From Microscillaceae bacterium (lineage in GTDB: Bacteria > Bacteroidota > Bacteroidia > Cytophagales > Microscillaceae): a stretch of DNA of 64,000 nt. Shown piece by piece: positions 8,328 through 17,917 of this stretch (the first letter of the stretch is position 1; each line of letters starts with the position of its first letter). The position numbers were made by a program, and so were the translations under genes. The notes beneath the pieces are model-generated. The model ran no database searches, was not told where the DNA came from, and was given only the letters and a program-made list of their open reading frames with translations. The stretch spans positions 38,139-102,138 of the forward strand of contig JANWZA010000031.1 of assembly GCA_025054775.1 (NCBI GenBank), written 5' to 3'.

Positions 8328-9766
8328 CACTTATCCTCTTCAACAAGAGGTGTGTAGTTGTTGTCAAATTCATTTTCCCATTTGGCAATTACTACAGTAG
8401 CAAGGCAATTACCTAATACATTGACTGAGGTGCGTGCCATGTCCATTAAAGCATCAATACCTAGAATAATGGCAATTGGCTCAGTAGGTAGTCCAAAAGA
8501 AGATACTGTACCTGACAAGATTACCAAAGAGGCACGCGGCACTCCTGCTACTCCTTTGCTTGTAAGCATGAGTGTGAACACGATAAGCATTTGCCTCCCC
8601 CAAGAGAGATCTTGCCCTGCAGCCTGAGCAACAAAAATGGCTGCTAGAGCAAGGTAGAGAGTTGTGCCGTCAAGATTAAAGCTATACCCTGTGGGAATAA
8701 CAAAAGCTACTATTTTTCGTGGTACCCCTATATTCTCCATCGCTTTCATAGCTTTAGGAAGAGCTGCCTCAGAAGTAGAGGTAGCAAAGGCAATAGAAAC
8801 GGGTTCGGCAACAGCATTCAAAAATTTGCGAATGGGTACACGTACTATTAAAGCGACAGGCAACAAAACCAATAGCACAAAAGCAATAAGCGAAACGTAC
8901 AAGGTAAGCAATAACTTGAATAAATTGAAAAAAATCCCCAAACCCATTTTGCTCAAGGTGTAAGCAATAGCCGCCCCTACAGCGAAAGGTGCGAAGTACA
9001 TCACTACATTGGTAAATTTGAACATTATTTCTGAGAGGCTCTCTAATGCCGTAAGCATTACCCGTTTGTGTGACTCTGCCACCATAGACAACGCAACGGC
9101 AAAAATGATACTAAATACTACAATTTGTAAAATTTCGTTTTGGGCTATTGCTTTAGCAATACTTTCAGGAAAGATGTGCAGTATAATCTCTTGCCAAGTC
9201 TGCTCCTTGATAGTAGCTATTTTCTCCTGATTTTCAGAGGCTTTACTTAAATCAATACCCACTCCTGCTCGGCTTATATTGATAGCAATAAGCCCTACAA
9301 AAAGAGCCAAAGTGGTTACAATCTCAAAATAGACCAGCGACTTCCACCCTATGCGTCCTATCTGCTTCATGTCAGAGTGCCCTGCAATGCCTACTACCAA
9401 CGTGCTAATCAAAAGTGGAGCAATAACGGTTTTGATTAGTTTCAAAAAAATATCACTAATCACCTTCAAATTTTGAGAAAAACTAGGAAAATCGTAGCCT
9501 AATACCGCTCCAATAACCATACTTGCTAATATCCAAGTGGTAATATCTTTACGAAACCACGCATAGATTGTAGTGCAAAGGAGCAGAGCCCACCGCACTA
9601 CACCTAACAAAATGGGGGGAGCACTCCAAATTTCGTATAAACTAAACAAGAGCAGAATGGCTAATAAACTTAGCAAAGAGATACTTACTAAGGCAAAAGG
9701 TTTTTCTAAAGGGTGTGCTACTCGTTTTGGTTGATGAGGAGTTACTTCTAAAGGGAGATGTGCCAT
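8324..9766 (-). CDS. dicarboxylate/amino acid:cation symporter (DAACS family)
   Basis: Inner-membrane secondary transporter of the GltP/DctA family that moves glutamate, aspartate or C4-dicarboxylates with H+ or Na+. Family signatures are the serine-rich hairpin STSEAALP (330-337), NLDGTTLY (364-371) and the later SKGVAGVP segment. The 480-residue protein is longer than typical GltP (about 430) because two extra hydrophobic segments (about 25-45 and 52-70) precede the standard fold. Substrate cannot be told from the sequence alone. It lies 93 bp downstream of the methyltransferase gene, same strand. Confidence 0.93.
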   Translation of the reverse strand: MAHLPLEVTPHQPKRVAHPLEKPFALVSISLLSLLAILLLFSLYEIWSAPPILLGVVRWALLLCTTIYAWFRKDITTWILASMVIGAVLGYDFPSFSQNLKVISDIFLKLIKTVIAPLLISTLVVGIAGHSDMKQIGRIGWKSLVYFEIVTTLALFVGLIAINISRAGVGIDLSKASENQEKIATIKEQTWQEIILHIFPESIAKAIAQNEILQIVVFSIIFAVALSMVAESHKRVMLTALESLSEIMFKFTNVVMYFAPFAVGAAIAYTLSKMGLGIFFNLFKLLLTLYVSLIAFVLLVLLPVALIVRVPIRKFLNAVAEPVSIAFATSTSEAALPKAMKAMENIGVPRKIVAFVIPTGYSFNLDGTTLYLALAAIFVAQAAGQDLSWGRQMLIVFTLMLTSKGVAGVPRASLVILSGTVSSFGLPTEPIAIILGIDALMDMARTSVNVLGNCLATVVIAKWENEFDNNYTPLVEEDKC

Positions 9767-9859
9767 AAGTGTTTGAAGTTCGGAATATTCAACTCAATAG
9801 ATTTTGCAAAGGTAAAAAACTCTTTTTAAGTTTCTGCAATAAAATGGTTTTTTCCGAAA

Positions 9860-10669
9860 TTATCTCCAATATAGTTTGAAATGTTGTTTGGCTTGTTGCG
9901 GATTGAAAAACACTAATCCTACGTAAAATAAGTCTATGGTACAAATTACCTCCTCATGCCTTTGGATAGCTTGCCAAGCTTGTTGCATTTCTTTTGACCA
10001 ATAAATATCATCAAAAACGAATACCGATTTTTCTGTTTTCTTCCTAAGGCACTGCTCAAAGTACCTCATCGTAGGCTCAAAACGATGGTTAGCATCAAAA
10101 AAAATGAAATCGGTAGTTGATATTTTGTTAAGGGTGGGTAAGAGCGTATTGTCAATATTTCCTAACACAATTTGAATATGTTGCCCTCCATAGCGGTTAA
10201 AGTTAGCCTGAGCTATTTGTGCTAAAGCAGGGCTACCTTCTAGGGTAATGCATTGTGCTTTACGCTTTGCCAAAGCAAGGTAAAGAGTATTTACCCCGAG
10301 GCAAGTGCCAAGTTCTAAAATGGTATTTGGTTGAAAATAGTTAACCAAACGGAATAGCAATTCAGACTTCCGTTCCGAAGAGACGCTATGGTGAAAAATC
10401 TCGCTTACACGTCGTCGAACTTGTTTATTTTTTTTAGAACCTGCCCCAAAGTCTTGCACTTCTACCCAATCGTGGCAGTGGCGCATCTCTTCGCGAAGCT
10501 CCGCCAAGTCAAAGAAAGCATAATACTGGTCATTACTACAAATGACTTGGGTGTAAAGCTTATATACAAATGGTGAATGAATATCGTGGGCATTGCCCGC
10601 AGTAAACCAATGTTTGAAGAATGCAAGAAGCAAGGTTTTGAATAATTTTGAGATCTTACTATTTTTCAA
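9860..10669 (-). CDS. class I SAM-dependent methyltransferase
   Basis: Predicted O-methyltransferase-like protein. Motif I reads ILELGTCLGVNT, followed by CITLEGSPALAQIA (acidic ribose-binding Glu) and DFIFFDANHRF, resembling caffeoyl-CoA-methyltransferase-like folds; the substrate is unknown. A conserved-looking N-terminal AGNAHDIHSPFVY segment precedes the domain. The start is uncertain: there is no in-frame ATG near it. A TTG at 10669 gives about 269 residues, a reasonable length. An ATG at 10825 would add 52 residues of unlikely, Cys/Lys/Arg-rich sequence. Bases 10670-10825 may be untranslated or an upstream extension. Confidence 0.8.
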   Translation of the reverse strand: MKNSKISKLFKTLLLAFFKHWFTAGNAHDIHSPFVYKLYTQVICSNDQYYAFFDLAELREEMRHCHDWVEVQDFGAGSKKNKQVRRRVSEIFHHSVSSERKSELLFRLVNYFQPNTILELGTCLGVNTLYLALAKRKAQCITLEGSPALAQIAQANFNRYGGQHIQIVLGNIDNTLLPTLNKISTTDFIFFDANHRFEPTMRYFEQCLRKKTEKSVFVFDDIYWSKEMQQAWQAIQRHEEVICTIDLFYVGLVFFNPQQAKQHFKLYWR

Positions 10670-10958
10670 ATTCTCAAATATACATATTTTCTTAAAAATA
10701 TTATACGCACAGGTTTTGCACTTTCCCTCTACTCTTACAAAAGAGGCCCCTCTCCTATTGCAAATGCTTGTCTTATTTCTTTGTCTATATGAATGCTTAA
10801 TAAAAATGCTCGTTTTAGTATACAAGGGTTTCCTACAATCCTAAAAGCAAGTAAGAGAGAAATTACCGAATTTTAGATAAAAGCCAAAACAAAACCTTTT
10901 TGCAAATTGTTACGTCTTTTCAAAGACAAACTTTACATTACATTCAATTTTGTTTTCT

Positions 10959-11150
10959 ATGAGCAGAATAAAAGAATATTTCAAATTAGGTGAGGTGTTT
11001 ACCTATTTTATACGTGTGTTTAGCAAACATAAAGAAGGCTATCCTATCAACTTTAATTTACGTATGATGCATGGTATAAATCGTATTTCTATTCTTATGT
11101 TTTTGTTCTGTTTAATGGTTATTATTACACGTTGCATAGCAAGAATGTAG
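10959..11150 (+). CDS. small DUF6728-like membrane protein
   Basis: A 63-residue protein starting MSRIKEYFKLGEVF, with FNLRMMHGINRISI and one C-terminal transmembrane helix (about 44-60). This pattern resembles a small Bacteroidota family I recall as DUF6728, of unknown function. The ATG at 10959 is chosen over a TTG three codons upstream because the family begins with MSxIKEYF. It stands alone between two minus-strand genes. Confidence 0.7.
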   Translation: MSRIKEYFKLGEVFTYFIRVFSKHKEGYPINFNLRMMHGINRISILMFLFCLMVIITRCIARM

Positions 11151-11173
11151 TTGTTTGATAATCAATAAGTTAG

Positions 11174-11539
11174 CTAATCCTCTGGATATGGTATATACAC
11201 AAAATTCATAAATTGAGGTTCAAGCACAAAAACACAACAAAACTCGTCAATATTTTTGTAAGTTTGTTCAAATAAACTTTGTTCCTTGATTAAGCCGCGT
11301 TGCACGAACTCCTCTATAAACGAAAGTGAATAATTCCAAGCTAATTGATTTTCTGCATTTTTAGCAATAAGAATTTTCCCTATTTGTGGTCTTTCTTTAC
11401 ACATTATCACCACAGGGTAGTTTGAAATATTACGTACTTTCACCTGATACGTTGCCTCTTGTAAAAAACGGGCTACTTTTACAAAATCACTTGTGATAGT
11501 TCCTAAGTATTTTCCATCTAATTCAGGGCTGTTCTCCAT
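11174..11539 (-). CDS. conserved hypothetical protein, 121 aa
   Basis: Not recognised. The 121-residue protein has no signal peptide or membrane segment and looks like a compact soluble alpha/beta domain: alternating hydrophobic strands (KYLGTITSDF, YQVKVRNIS, YPVVIMCKE, KILIAKNA) then helices, ending in VYIPYPED. Codon use and composition match neighbouring genes, which supports a real gene. It is upstream of, and on the same strand as, the lptD-like gene, but a strong terminator-like hairpin at 11737-11768 separates the two transcription units. Confidence 0.6.
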   Translation of the reverse strand: MENSPELDGKYLGTITSDFVKVARFLQEATYQVKVRNISNYPVVIMCKERPQIGKILIAKNAENQLAWNYSLSFIEEFVQRGLIKEQSLFEQTYKNIDEFCCVFVLEPQFMNFVYIPYPED

Positions 11540-11736
11540 AGTTTTTTAGTATTTTTTCTTTGTTTGTAGTTGTAGAAAATATTAACATTTCATTAACAAA
11601 GTTTAAATTTTTATTAACAGCAAGCAGTTCCAAATTTACGTATTTTTGCATAGAAAATCAATGTAACTCATTTGTTCATAAGGCTGACTTAAAATATTCA
11701 AGATATATTGTTTTTTTAAGTGTTTTTTAGATTTTG

Positions 11737-11768
11737 AAAAAAGAACTTCCTTTGGAAGTTCTTTTTTT
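11737..11768. terminator. bidirectional intrinsic terminator after lptD-like gene
   Basis: A perfect 14-bp stem (AAAAAAGAACTTCC 11737-11750, complement 754-767 of the same kilobase) with a 3-nt loop, flanked by A-run and T-run so it works on either strand. It begins 2 bp past the stop codon of the minus-strand lptD-like gene. Confidence 0.8.
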
Positions 11769-11770
11769 GT

Positions 11771-14518
11771 TTACCTATCATACCATGTACGTCTTCGGCT
11801 GATTCTGAGGTCTTTAAGTAAAGCTGATTTAACATTTATATCAAAATTAAAGGATTGAAATGTGCCGAAAGGTATCCATTGAAAACGCATTTCCCAGCAG
11901 TGTAAATCTTTGTAAAAATCAAGACTTGAAGTAGACATACGTTTAAGTTTGAAATCATACCCACTATTAAAGCCAATTTTCCAAGTTTTGGTAAGGCTCA
12001 CATCCCCACGGACATTCAAAGTTTGTTGAATTTGGCTCGGTAGTAAGCCTGTTTTGTTGTAAATGAAATTATATCCTACTGCTAAGGTAAAAGGCACGTC
12101 AAAATCTACATAAGCATTAGGGTCCAAAAGTAGGTTATTAGGGCGTTTTTCTGTGGCTTGTCTTACTTTTTCTACTTTTTTTTCAGTTTTTTTACTAAAA
12201 CTTTTAGGAGTAAGACTGAAAGAAACTGCGGCATTGAAAGTACTCAATGTACCTATACCTCCGCCGCGTTGTTGCCAAGCAAATTGGTTTATTTTGGTTT
12301 GGTTAGTGATTTGCCCGCGCTCATTCCGCTCTAATACCACATACTGATACGGGTCTAGTGAGCCGACAAAATTAAGGTCAAAAATTTTGAACAAATTAGT
12401 TCTTGTGGTAAAGTTAATAATAGAAAGTTTGAGTGAATCGGCAAAAAGATTATAATTTGTGGCAATATTTAAGTTATCTAAAATATTGATTTTCAAGGGC
12501 TTTCCTGTATCTCCTTTAGGGCGAACTTTCATCTCAAAAATATTATCCAAAGAAATGCTAATACTTCCTGAGGGAATAAGCACCGTAGGGGGAGCAGGTT
12601 CAAAGCCTTGAAAAACAGAAAAAGTACGTTTTCTACCCATGTTATCCACAGTTACGGTTTGTTGTGTGTTGCGCGAAGTAGGCTGATAGGTAAACCCAAT
12701 AGTAGGCACAAGCGTATGCCGAATACTCTGAATTTTGCTACGTTTAGAAAAATTGAAAATTCCATACAAACGTGTAGTAACTCCCGCCCCCATGTTGTAA
12801 CTTCCCACTCTTTGGAAACCGAACAAGGTATCTACTTTGAGAGCATTTTGGTTTTCGTCCCACCCAAAATTAAGGCGTTGTACATACCATGCCTCGCGAT
12901 AATTAAACGTGGGGTTTAGGCTAATATATTTGGTAAGTTTGAGCGTAGTGGTGAATGGAATATTATGAATGACTCCAAATTTAGCAGTAGAAAAAATATT
13001 AGGTAAATTTCGCAAAGTAATTTCCCTGGGCTTGGTTAAGGTATCTGCATGGGTTACGCGTTTCACACCGAAAGCGGCAGCAGGGGCTAAAGGTCTGTTA
13101 GAGAGGTTATTAACCAGTTGCATATTATACTGAAAGTTAAAATTTTCCAATATACCTTTAGGGGCTTTGCCTTGTTTTTTGAAAGGAGAAATACGGTTCA
13201 CAGCAAAATTCAAGTCAGGGAGAGAAATGTTAATTTCTCCTGTTTGCGAATTTTGGTTGTGCCTTACATTGAGAGCAAATGTTCCTGAAACGGTTTGTGA
13301 AATACGCCATGGACGTGAGTAGGAAATATTAGAAGCAAAGTTATTAGTCAAACGATTTTCAAATATAAAACTGTTGCGTGCATTATACCGTACCGAACCT
13401 GCATTCACACTTGCCGAAAAAGTACCTTCACCACGTTTTACAGGATTGTGTGTCCAGCTTACCCAGAAGCTACGCGTGATAGGGCGTTCAGGGTCTCCGC
13501 TACGTCCACTGATTTCATTCCTAAAATCAATTTTTAAATTTCCTTGAAAGTAATACCTCTTTGCATATTGTGAAGCCAAAGAAAGCCCCCACGTGCCGTT
13601 AGTGTAAATTTCTCCCGTAAAAGCGGCGTTAGCATAAGGGCTAATAGACCAAAAGAAGCCTCCACCACGTAGAAAATAACCTCGTTCTATGGTGCTACCA
13701 TAAGTAGGCATAATTAGTCCTGACCTGTTTTTTTCGGTAAACGGAAACATACCAAAGGCAAAGCCAAGTGGTGTATTTATTTTGTCAATTACCAAATTAA
13801 ATGCCCCTGTAATCACACTTTTTTCAGGAATAACCTTAATTTTATTAGCCCGAATCATGTAATGTGGCTGAGGTAAATCGCAAGTGGTGTAGAAGCCACG
13901 GGCTACATACATAATATTGTTAGGTGTTTTTTTTACGACTGTTCCTCGCAAAAGCCCCTCCCCTTGTTTGGTAGCCACGCCTGTAATAAAGGCATTTTGG
14001 GTTTTGAAGTTATATCGTATCTCTTCCGTTTGATATTGGTCATTTTTATCCTTAAAGAGAGGCTTATCCTCTATCTTGCCTGCCGTATCTTTTCTACCTG
14101 TGGCTTTTACCTCGCTATTTGCCCAATCAATTTGTGTTTCGCCTGCAGTAAGTTGCATTTGTCCGAAAATTACTTTTGTTTTCCGGTACAAATAGGCTTT
14201 ACTTTGAGTCATATCAATCGTAATAGAATCCTCAGCACTATAAAGTACCGTAGTTTCTATATCGCCTTTCTTTTTTTTGACCTTCAACGTATCTGTTTTA
14301 CTTTTTTTAGTGGTATCCATGGCAAGCGGCATTTGCTTTTTGGAGGTATCTTGTGGCAATGGCTTGGCAACATTTTTCTCAGAATTTGAGCTAATTTTTT
14401 TAGCTTTCGAAGGTTTTTGAGCTACTCCCTGCCACGAGAGCAAAAGGATAAAGCAAAAAAATAGAATTTTGTGTACAGAGAGGTAGGTTGAATGCATAGC
14501 AGGTAGATAATTTTTCAT
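11771..14518 (-). CDS. lptD: LptD-like outer-membrane LPS assembly protein
   Basis: A 915-residue outer-membrane protein of the Bacteroidota LptD/OstA type, which inserts lipopolysaccharide into the outer leaflet. An N-terminal signal (cleavage likely near GVAQ, about residue 34) and a Lys/Thr-rich linker are followed by an OstA-like domain (about 85-270), with repeated SKAYLYRKTKV, EVKATGRKDTAG and YNFKTQNAFITG segments. A large beta-rich barrel follows, with alternating aromatic strands to the C terminus (RRTWYDR). No LptE gene is adjacent, as is common in this phylum. A TAGGTTTG -7-like box lies just upstream. Confidence 0.85.
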   Translation of the reverse strand: MKNYLPAMHSTYLSVHKILFFCFILLLSWQGVAQKPSKAKKISSNSEKNVAKPLPQDTSKKQMPLAMDTTKKSKTDTLKVKKKKGDIETTVLYSAEDSITIDMTQSKAYLYRKTKVIFGQMQLTAGETQIDWANSEVKATGRKDTAGKIEDKPLFKDKNDQYQTEEIRYNFKTQNAFITGVATKQGEGLLRGTVVKKTPNNIMYVARGFYTTCDLPQPHYMIRANKIKVIPEKSVITGAFNLVIDKINTPLGFAFGMFPFTEKNRSGLIMPTYGSTIERGYFLRGGGFFWSISPYANAAFTGEIYTNGTWGLSLASQYAKRYYFQGNLKIDFRNEISGRSGDPERPITRSFWVSWTHNPVKRGEGTFSASVNAGSVRYNARNSFIFENRLTNNFASNISYSRPWRISQTVSGTFALNVRHNQNSQTGEINISLPDLNFAVNRISPFKKQGKAPKGILENFNFQYNMQLVNNLSNRPLAPAAAFGVKRVTHADTLTKPREITLRNLPNIFSTAKFGVIHNIPFTTTLKLTKYISLNPTFNYREAWYVQRLNFGWDENQNALKVDTLFGFQRVGSYNMGAGVTTRLYGIFNFSKRSKIQSIRHTLVPTIGFTYQPTSRNTQQTVTVDNMGRKRTFSVFQGFEPAPPTVLIPSGSISISLDNIFEMKVRPKGDTGKPLKINILDNLNIATNYNLFADSLKLSIINFTTRTNLFKIFDLNFVGSLDPYQYVVLERNERGQITNQTKINQFAWQQRGGGIGTLSTFNAAVSFSLTPKSFSKKTEKKVEKVRQATEKRPNNLLLDPNAYVDFDVPFTLAVGYNFIYNKTGLLPSQIQQTLNVRGDVSLTKTWKIGFNSGYDFKLKRMSTSSLDFYKDLHCWEMRFQWIPFGTFQSFNFDINVKSALLKDLRISRRRTWYDR

Positions 14519-14536
14519 TAAAAAAATGTAATTTTA

Positions 14537-14544
14537 CAAACCTA
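14537..14544 (-). promoter_or_regulatory. putative -7 box for lptD-like gene
   Basis: On the minus strand this reads TAGGTTTG, a match to TAnnTTTG, 19 bp before the lptD-like start. No clear -33 element is seen, so confidence is low. Confidence 0.3.
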
Positions 14545-14588
14545 ATTCGTATTTATATCGGCTTGGGTTGAATTTACAAACAGCAATT

Positions 14589-15416
14589 ATGGAAAAACTC
14601 GTAAAATTACTTGCCTTATTTGCCTTTATAGAACGAATGAGTTGTATACTTATTTTAGCTCTCTTATTAGTCATGACTGCTTTTTCGCCCTTGGGCAAGC
14701 AAAAGTACAAAATAAAAACCATTGTGATTGACGCAGGGCATGGTGGACACGACCCAGGCAAAGTAGGTAAAAAATTCAAAGAGAAAGATATTGCTCTTGC
14801 TATTAGCCTGGATTTAGGCAGAATTTTGAAAAAAAACCTTCCTGATGTAAATATCGTCTATACTCGGCTTAACGACAAATTTGTAGAATTGCATCGACGT
14901 ACAGAAATAGGCAACAAAGCCAAAGGTGATTTGTTCATTTCTATCCATTGCAATTCAGTCAGCCCTGAAATTGCCAATCAAATTACAGGCACAGAAACTT
15001 ATGTAATGGGTACTCATGTAAGCAAAGAGAACTTGGAAGTAGCCAAGCGCGAAAATTCTGTCATAAAAATGGAACAGAAATACACCATGCATTACCAAGG
15101 TTTTGATTTAGACTCTCCCGAAAGTCTTATTTTACTTTCGCTTAATCAGCAAGTTCACATAGAGAATAGCATGAAATTAGCTACCAAAATAGAAAAACAA
15201 CTCAAACAAACAGCAGGAAGAAAAAGCCGAGGAGTTAAGCAAGCGGGTTTTGTAGTGCTTGCCAAAACCAATATGCCTAGTGTCTTGGTAGAAACAGGTT
15301 TCCTTTCTAATCCTAATGAAGAAATTTTTTTAGCCTCTGCCCAAGGACAAATGCTTATTGCCTCAGCTATTTATCGTGCTATCAAAGAATACAAACAAGA
15401 GGTAGAAAAGCGATAA
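14589..15416 (+). CDS. N-acetylmuramoyl-L-alanine amidase (Amidase_3)
   Basis: Zinc amidase that cuts between MurNAc and the stem peptide during cell separation or wall turnover. Predicted zinc ligands are His51 (in IDAGHGGHDPG), Glu65 and His120 (in ISIHCNS); catalytic Glu235 lies in VLVETGFLSN. A hydrophobic segment (about 18-35) is a signal or membrane anchor, so it acts in the periplasm. The start is ATG 14589 (275 residues); a TTG seven codons upstream is rejected. It is divergent from the lptD-like gene over a 70-bp gap, so both envelope genes may share regulatory DNA. Confidence 0.93.
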   Translation: MEKLVKLLALFAFIERMSCILILALLLVMTAFSPLGKQKYKIKTIVIDAGHGGHDPGKVGKKFKEKDIALAISLDLGRILKKNLPDVNIVYTRLNDKFVELHRRTEIGNKAKGDLFISIHCNSVSPEIANQITGTETYVMGTHVSKENLEVAKRENSVIKMEQKYTMHYQGFDLDSPESLILLSLNQQVHIENSMKLATKIEKQLKQTAGRKSRGVKQAGFVVLAKTNMPSVLVETGFLSNPNEEIFLASAQGQMLIASAIYRAIKEYKQEVEKR

Positions 15417-15515
15417 CTCAAATTTGAATGTATGAAATCTAAATTTAACCATTGAAACTACGCAAAAAAAAAAACTGAAAATTCAATGTTTTAGAAATTT
15501 ATCTACCATTTACTT

Positions 15516-16694
15516 ATGCAAATCATTTCTAAACTTCCACAAGTAGGTACTACAATTTTTACAGTGATGTCGGCTTTGGCAAACGAGGTGGGGGCAGTTA
15601 ATCTTTCGCAGGGCTTTCCTGATTTTCCTATTGATAACACCTTGGCTCATTATACGCATGAAGCCATGCAAAAAGGGCTAAACCAATATGCTCCTATGGC
15701 GGGGCTGCCCTTACTTCGTGAGGCACTTGCTCATAAATTAAGCCAAACCTATCATTTTAATTGTTCACCTGCAGAGAATATTACTATTACCTCAGGAGCA
15801 ACAGAGGCACTTTTTGCCGCTATTACTGCTTTGGTAAGCGAAGGCGATGAGGTAATTATTTTTGAGCCTGCCTATGACTCGTATGTTCCTGCCATTGAGC
15901 TCAACAAAGGGGTGGCTATTCGCATTGCCCTTACTCCTGAGAGCTATCAAATTGATTGGCAAAAAGTAAAAGAAAGTATTAGCCCACGCACCAAAGCTAT
16001 TTTGATAAACACACCACACAATCCTACGGGTACGGTATTGAGCCAACAAGATTTACTTAATTTGGTAGAAGTTGTGCGAAATACTAATATTTGGATTATT
16101 AGCGATGAGGTGTACGAACATATTATTTTTGACAATATTCGCCACGAAAGCGTATTACACTACCCCGAGTTGCGTGAGCGAAGTATGGCTATTTATTCCT
16201 TTGGTAAAACTTTTCATGCCACAGGTTGGAAAATCGGCTATTGCGTTGCCCCTGCCGAAGCTACCAAAGAATTTAGAAAAGTACATCAGTTTCTTACTTT
16301 TTCTACTGTTACTCCTATGCAGTATGCTTTGGCAATTTATTTGCAAAACCCTGAAAATTACCTCCATTTACCAAGTTTTTATGAAAAAAAACGCAATACC
16401 TTCGCTCAAATGATGCAAGAAACCCCTTTTCAACTTTTGCCTTGTCAAGGCACTTATTTTCAATTAGCTTCTTACAAACACCTCTCTGACGAAAAAGATA
16501 CTGACTATACCATACGACTTACCAAGGAAGTAGGTGTAGCTACCATTCCTGTTTCGGTATTTTACCAAGAACCCCAAGACCACAAAGTGATTCGGTTCTG
16601 TTTTGCTAAAAAAGAGGAGACCCTTGCACGAGCCGTAGAAAAATTGATAAAGCATAAAGAAAAACTGTATCAACCACAAACTACTAAAGCCTAA
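15516..16694 (+). CDS. methionine/kynurenine-type aminotransferase (PLP, class I)
   Basis: Fold-type I aminotransferase of the YbdL / kynurenine-oxoglutarate transaminase group. Evidence: the start region VGAVNLSQGFPDFP, Asn169 in TPHNPTG, Asp197 in SDEVY, and the PLP lysine Lys231 in SFGKTFHATGWK. The SQGFPDFP and SFGKTFHATGWKIGY motifs are characteristic of methionine aminotransferases, which close methionine salvage, but aromatic or kynurenine substrates are also possible. Length 392 is normal. It ends 15 bp before the quinone oxidoreductase gene, probably one operon. Confidence 0.9.
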   Translation: MQIISKLPQVGTTIFTVMSALANEVGAVNLSQGFPDFPIDNTLAHYTHEAMQKGLNQYAPMAGLPLLREALAHKLSQTYHFNCSPAENITITSGATEALFAAITALVSEGDEVIIFEPAYDSYVPAIELNKGVAIRIALTPESYQIDWQKVKESISPRTKAILINTPHNPTGTVLSQQDLLNLVEVVRNTNIWIISDEVYEHIIFDNIRHESVLHYPELRERSMAIYSFGKTFHATGWKIGYCVAPAEATKEFRKVHQFLTFSTVTPMQYALAIYLQNPENYLHLPSFYEKKRNTFAQMMQETPFQLLPCQGTYFQLASYKHLSDEKDTDYTIRLTKEVGVATIPVSVFYQEPQDHKVIRFCFAKKEETLARAVEKLIKHKEKLYQPQTTKA

Positions 16695-16709
16695 CCAATA
16701 CACCGCACT

Positions 16710-17693
16710 ATGAAAGCCGTTTTATGTAAAAATTGGGGAACTCCCCAAGATTTGGTAATAGAAAATATACCCGAACCTCAAATTTCGGGTGATAACCAAG
16801 TACTTATAGAAGTGAAGGCTGTTGGGCTAAACTTCCCCGATGTGTTACTTATTGCGGGTAAATACCAAGCGAAACCACCTTTTCCTTTTATTCCCGGTGG
16901 AGAGTTGGCAGGTATTGTCAGAGCAGTAGGAAAAGAGGTAAAGCACTTAAATGTTGGCGACCATGTAGCCGCTTTTTGTGGAACAGGTGCTTTAGCCGAG
17001 CAGATAGTTTTGGAGCAGGAACGAGTGGTAAAAATTCCGCAAGCTATGCCTTGGGCAGAAGCCGCAGCGTTTTGTGTGGTTTATGGCACTTCTTACTTGG
17101 CATTGAAGCATAGGGCTAATTTGCAACCTAAGGAAGTTTTGTTAGTACACGGTGCTGCGGGTGGCGTAGGTTTGGCCTCTGTGCAAATTGGTAAAGCTAT
17201 GGGGGCTACCGTTATTGGAACAGCAAGCACACCTGAAAAAATTACTATTTTGCAACAAAATAAAATTGATTTAGCTATCAATTACCAACAAGAAAATTTT
17301 GCCGAAGTGGTAAAAAATTTCACGCAAGGCAAGGGAGCAAACGTTATTTTAGACCCCGTAGGCGGCGATGTAGCTGACCTTTCTATGAAATGTATTGCCT
17401 TTGAGGGGCGACTTTTGGTAGTAGGATTTACAGGAGGACGTATACAACAAATCCCTGCTAATTTATTCTTGCTCAAAAATGCCGCACAGGTGGGCGTATT
17501 TTGGAGTGATTATGCCAAGCGAAAACCAGCCCTCTTGCAACAGCTTTTAAGCGAACTTTTGCAAATGTATCAGGAACAAAAAATCAAACCTTTCATTTCT
17601 CAAATCTTTGATTTTGAAAACTTTGCTACCGCTCTGCAAACTATTGCAGACAGGAAAGCAATTGGAAAAATTGTAGTTAAACTTAAAGAATAA
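16710..17693 (+). CDS. NADPH:quinone oxidoreductase family protein
   Basis: Zinc-independent medium-chain reductase (327 residues). The GroES-like N-terminal half includes GLNFPDVLLIAGKYQ and FIPGGELAG; the Rossmann half includes VHGAAGGVGLASVQIGKAMGA (starting near residue 147) for NADPH, and VGFTGGRIQQIPAN. Family members reduce quinones or conjugated enones in the cytoplasm; the true substrate is unknown. It follows the aminotransferase by 15 bp and likely shares its transcript, though no shared pathway is obvious. Confidence 0.9.
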   Translation: MKAVLCKNWGTPQDLVIENIPEPQISGDNQVLIEVKAVGLNFPDVLLIAGKYQAKPPFPFIPGGELAGIVRAVGKEVKHLNVGDHVAAFCGTGALAEQIVLEQERVVKIPQAMPWAEAAAFCVVYGTSYLALKHRANLQPKEVLLVHGAAGGVGLASVQIGKAMGATVIGTASTPEKITILQQNKIDLAINYQQENFAEVVKNFTQGKGANVILDPVGGDVADLSMKCIAFEGRLLVVGFTGGRIQQIPANLFLLKNAAQVGVFWSDYAKRKPALLQQLLSELLQMYQEQKIKPFISQIFDFENFATALQTIADRKAIGKIVVKLKE

Positions 17694-17917
17694 GTTCTAA
17701 ATGCTACTCTAATTTGCACTTGACACTTGCAAACAAACATTACAATCTTTGCAACATTGATAAGCAGTAAAGTTACTTTTATCCTAACAGCACCATTTAG
17801 AAAATGACTCTATTAGAACTACTATAAGAATTGACTTTTTTCCTAGCTTAATACACTTGGCATATTTGTGCCAACGAACGATACACTAACTATTCGCTAC
17901 TCCTTAACCAAAAAACT

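Noticed and set aside
13964..14389. 141-codon plus-strand frame over the lptD-like gene
   Set aside because: Antisense shadow; coherent LptD-like protein on the other strand.
17831..17868. TTGAC and CATATTTG before pncB as a promoter
   Set aside because: The spacer is 27 bp and the -7 box misses its first T; too poor to call.
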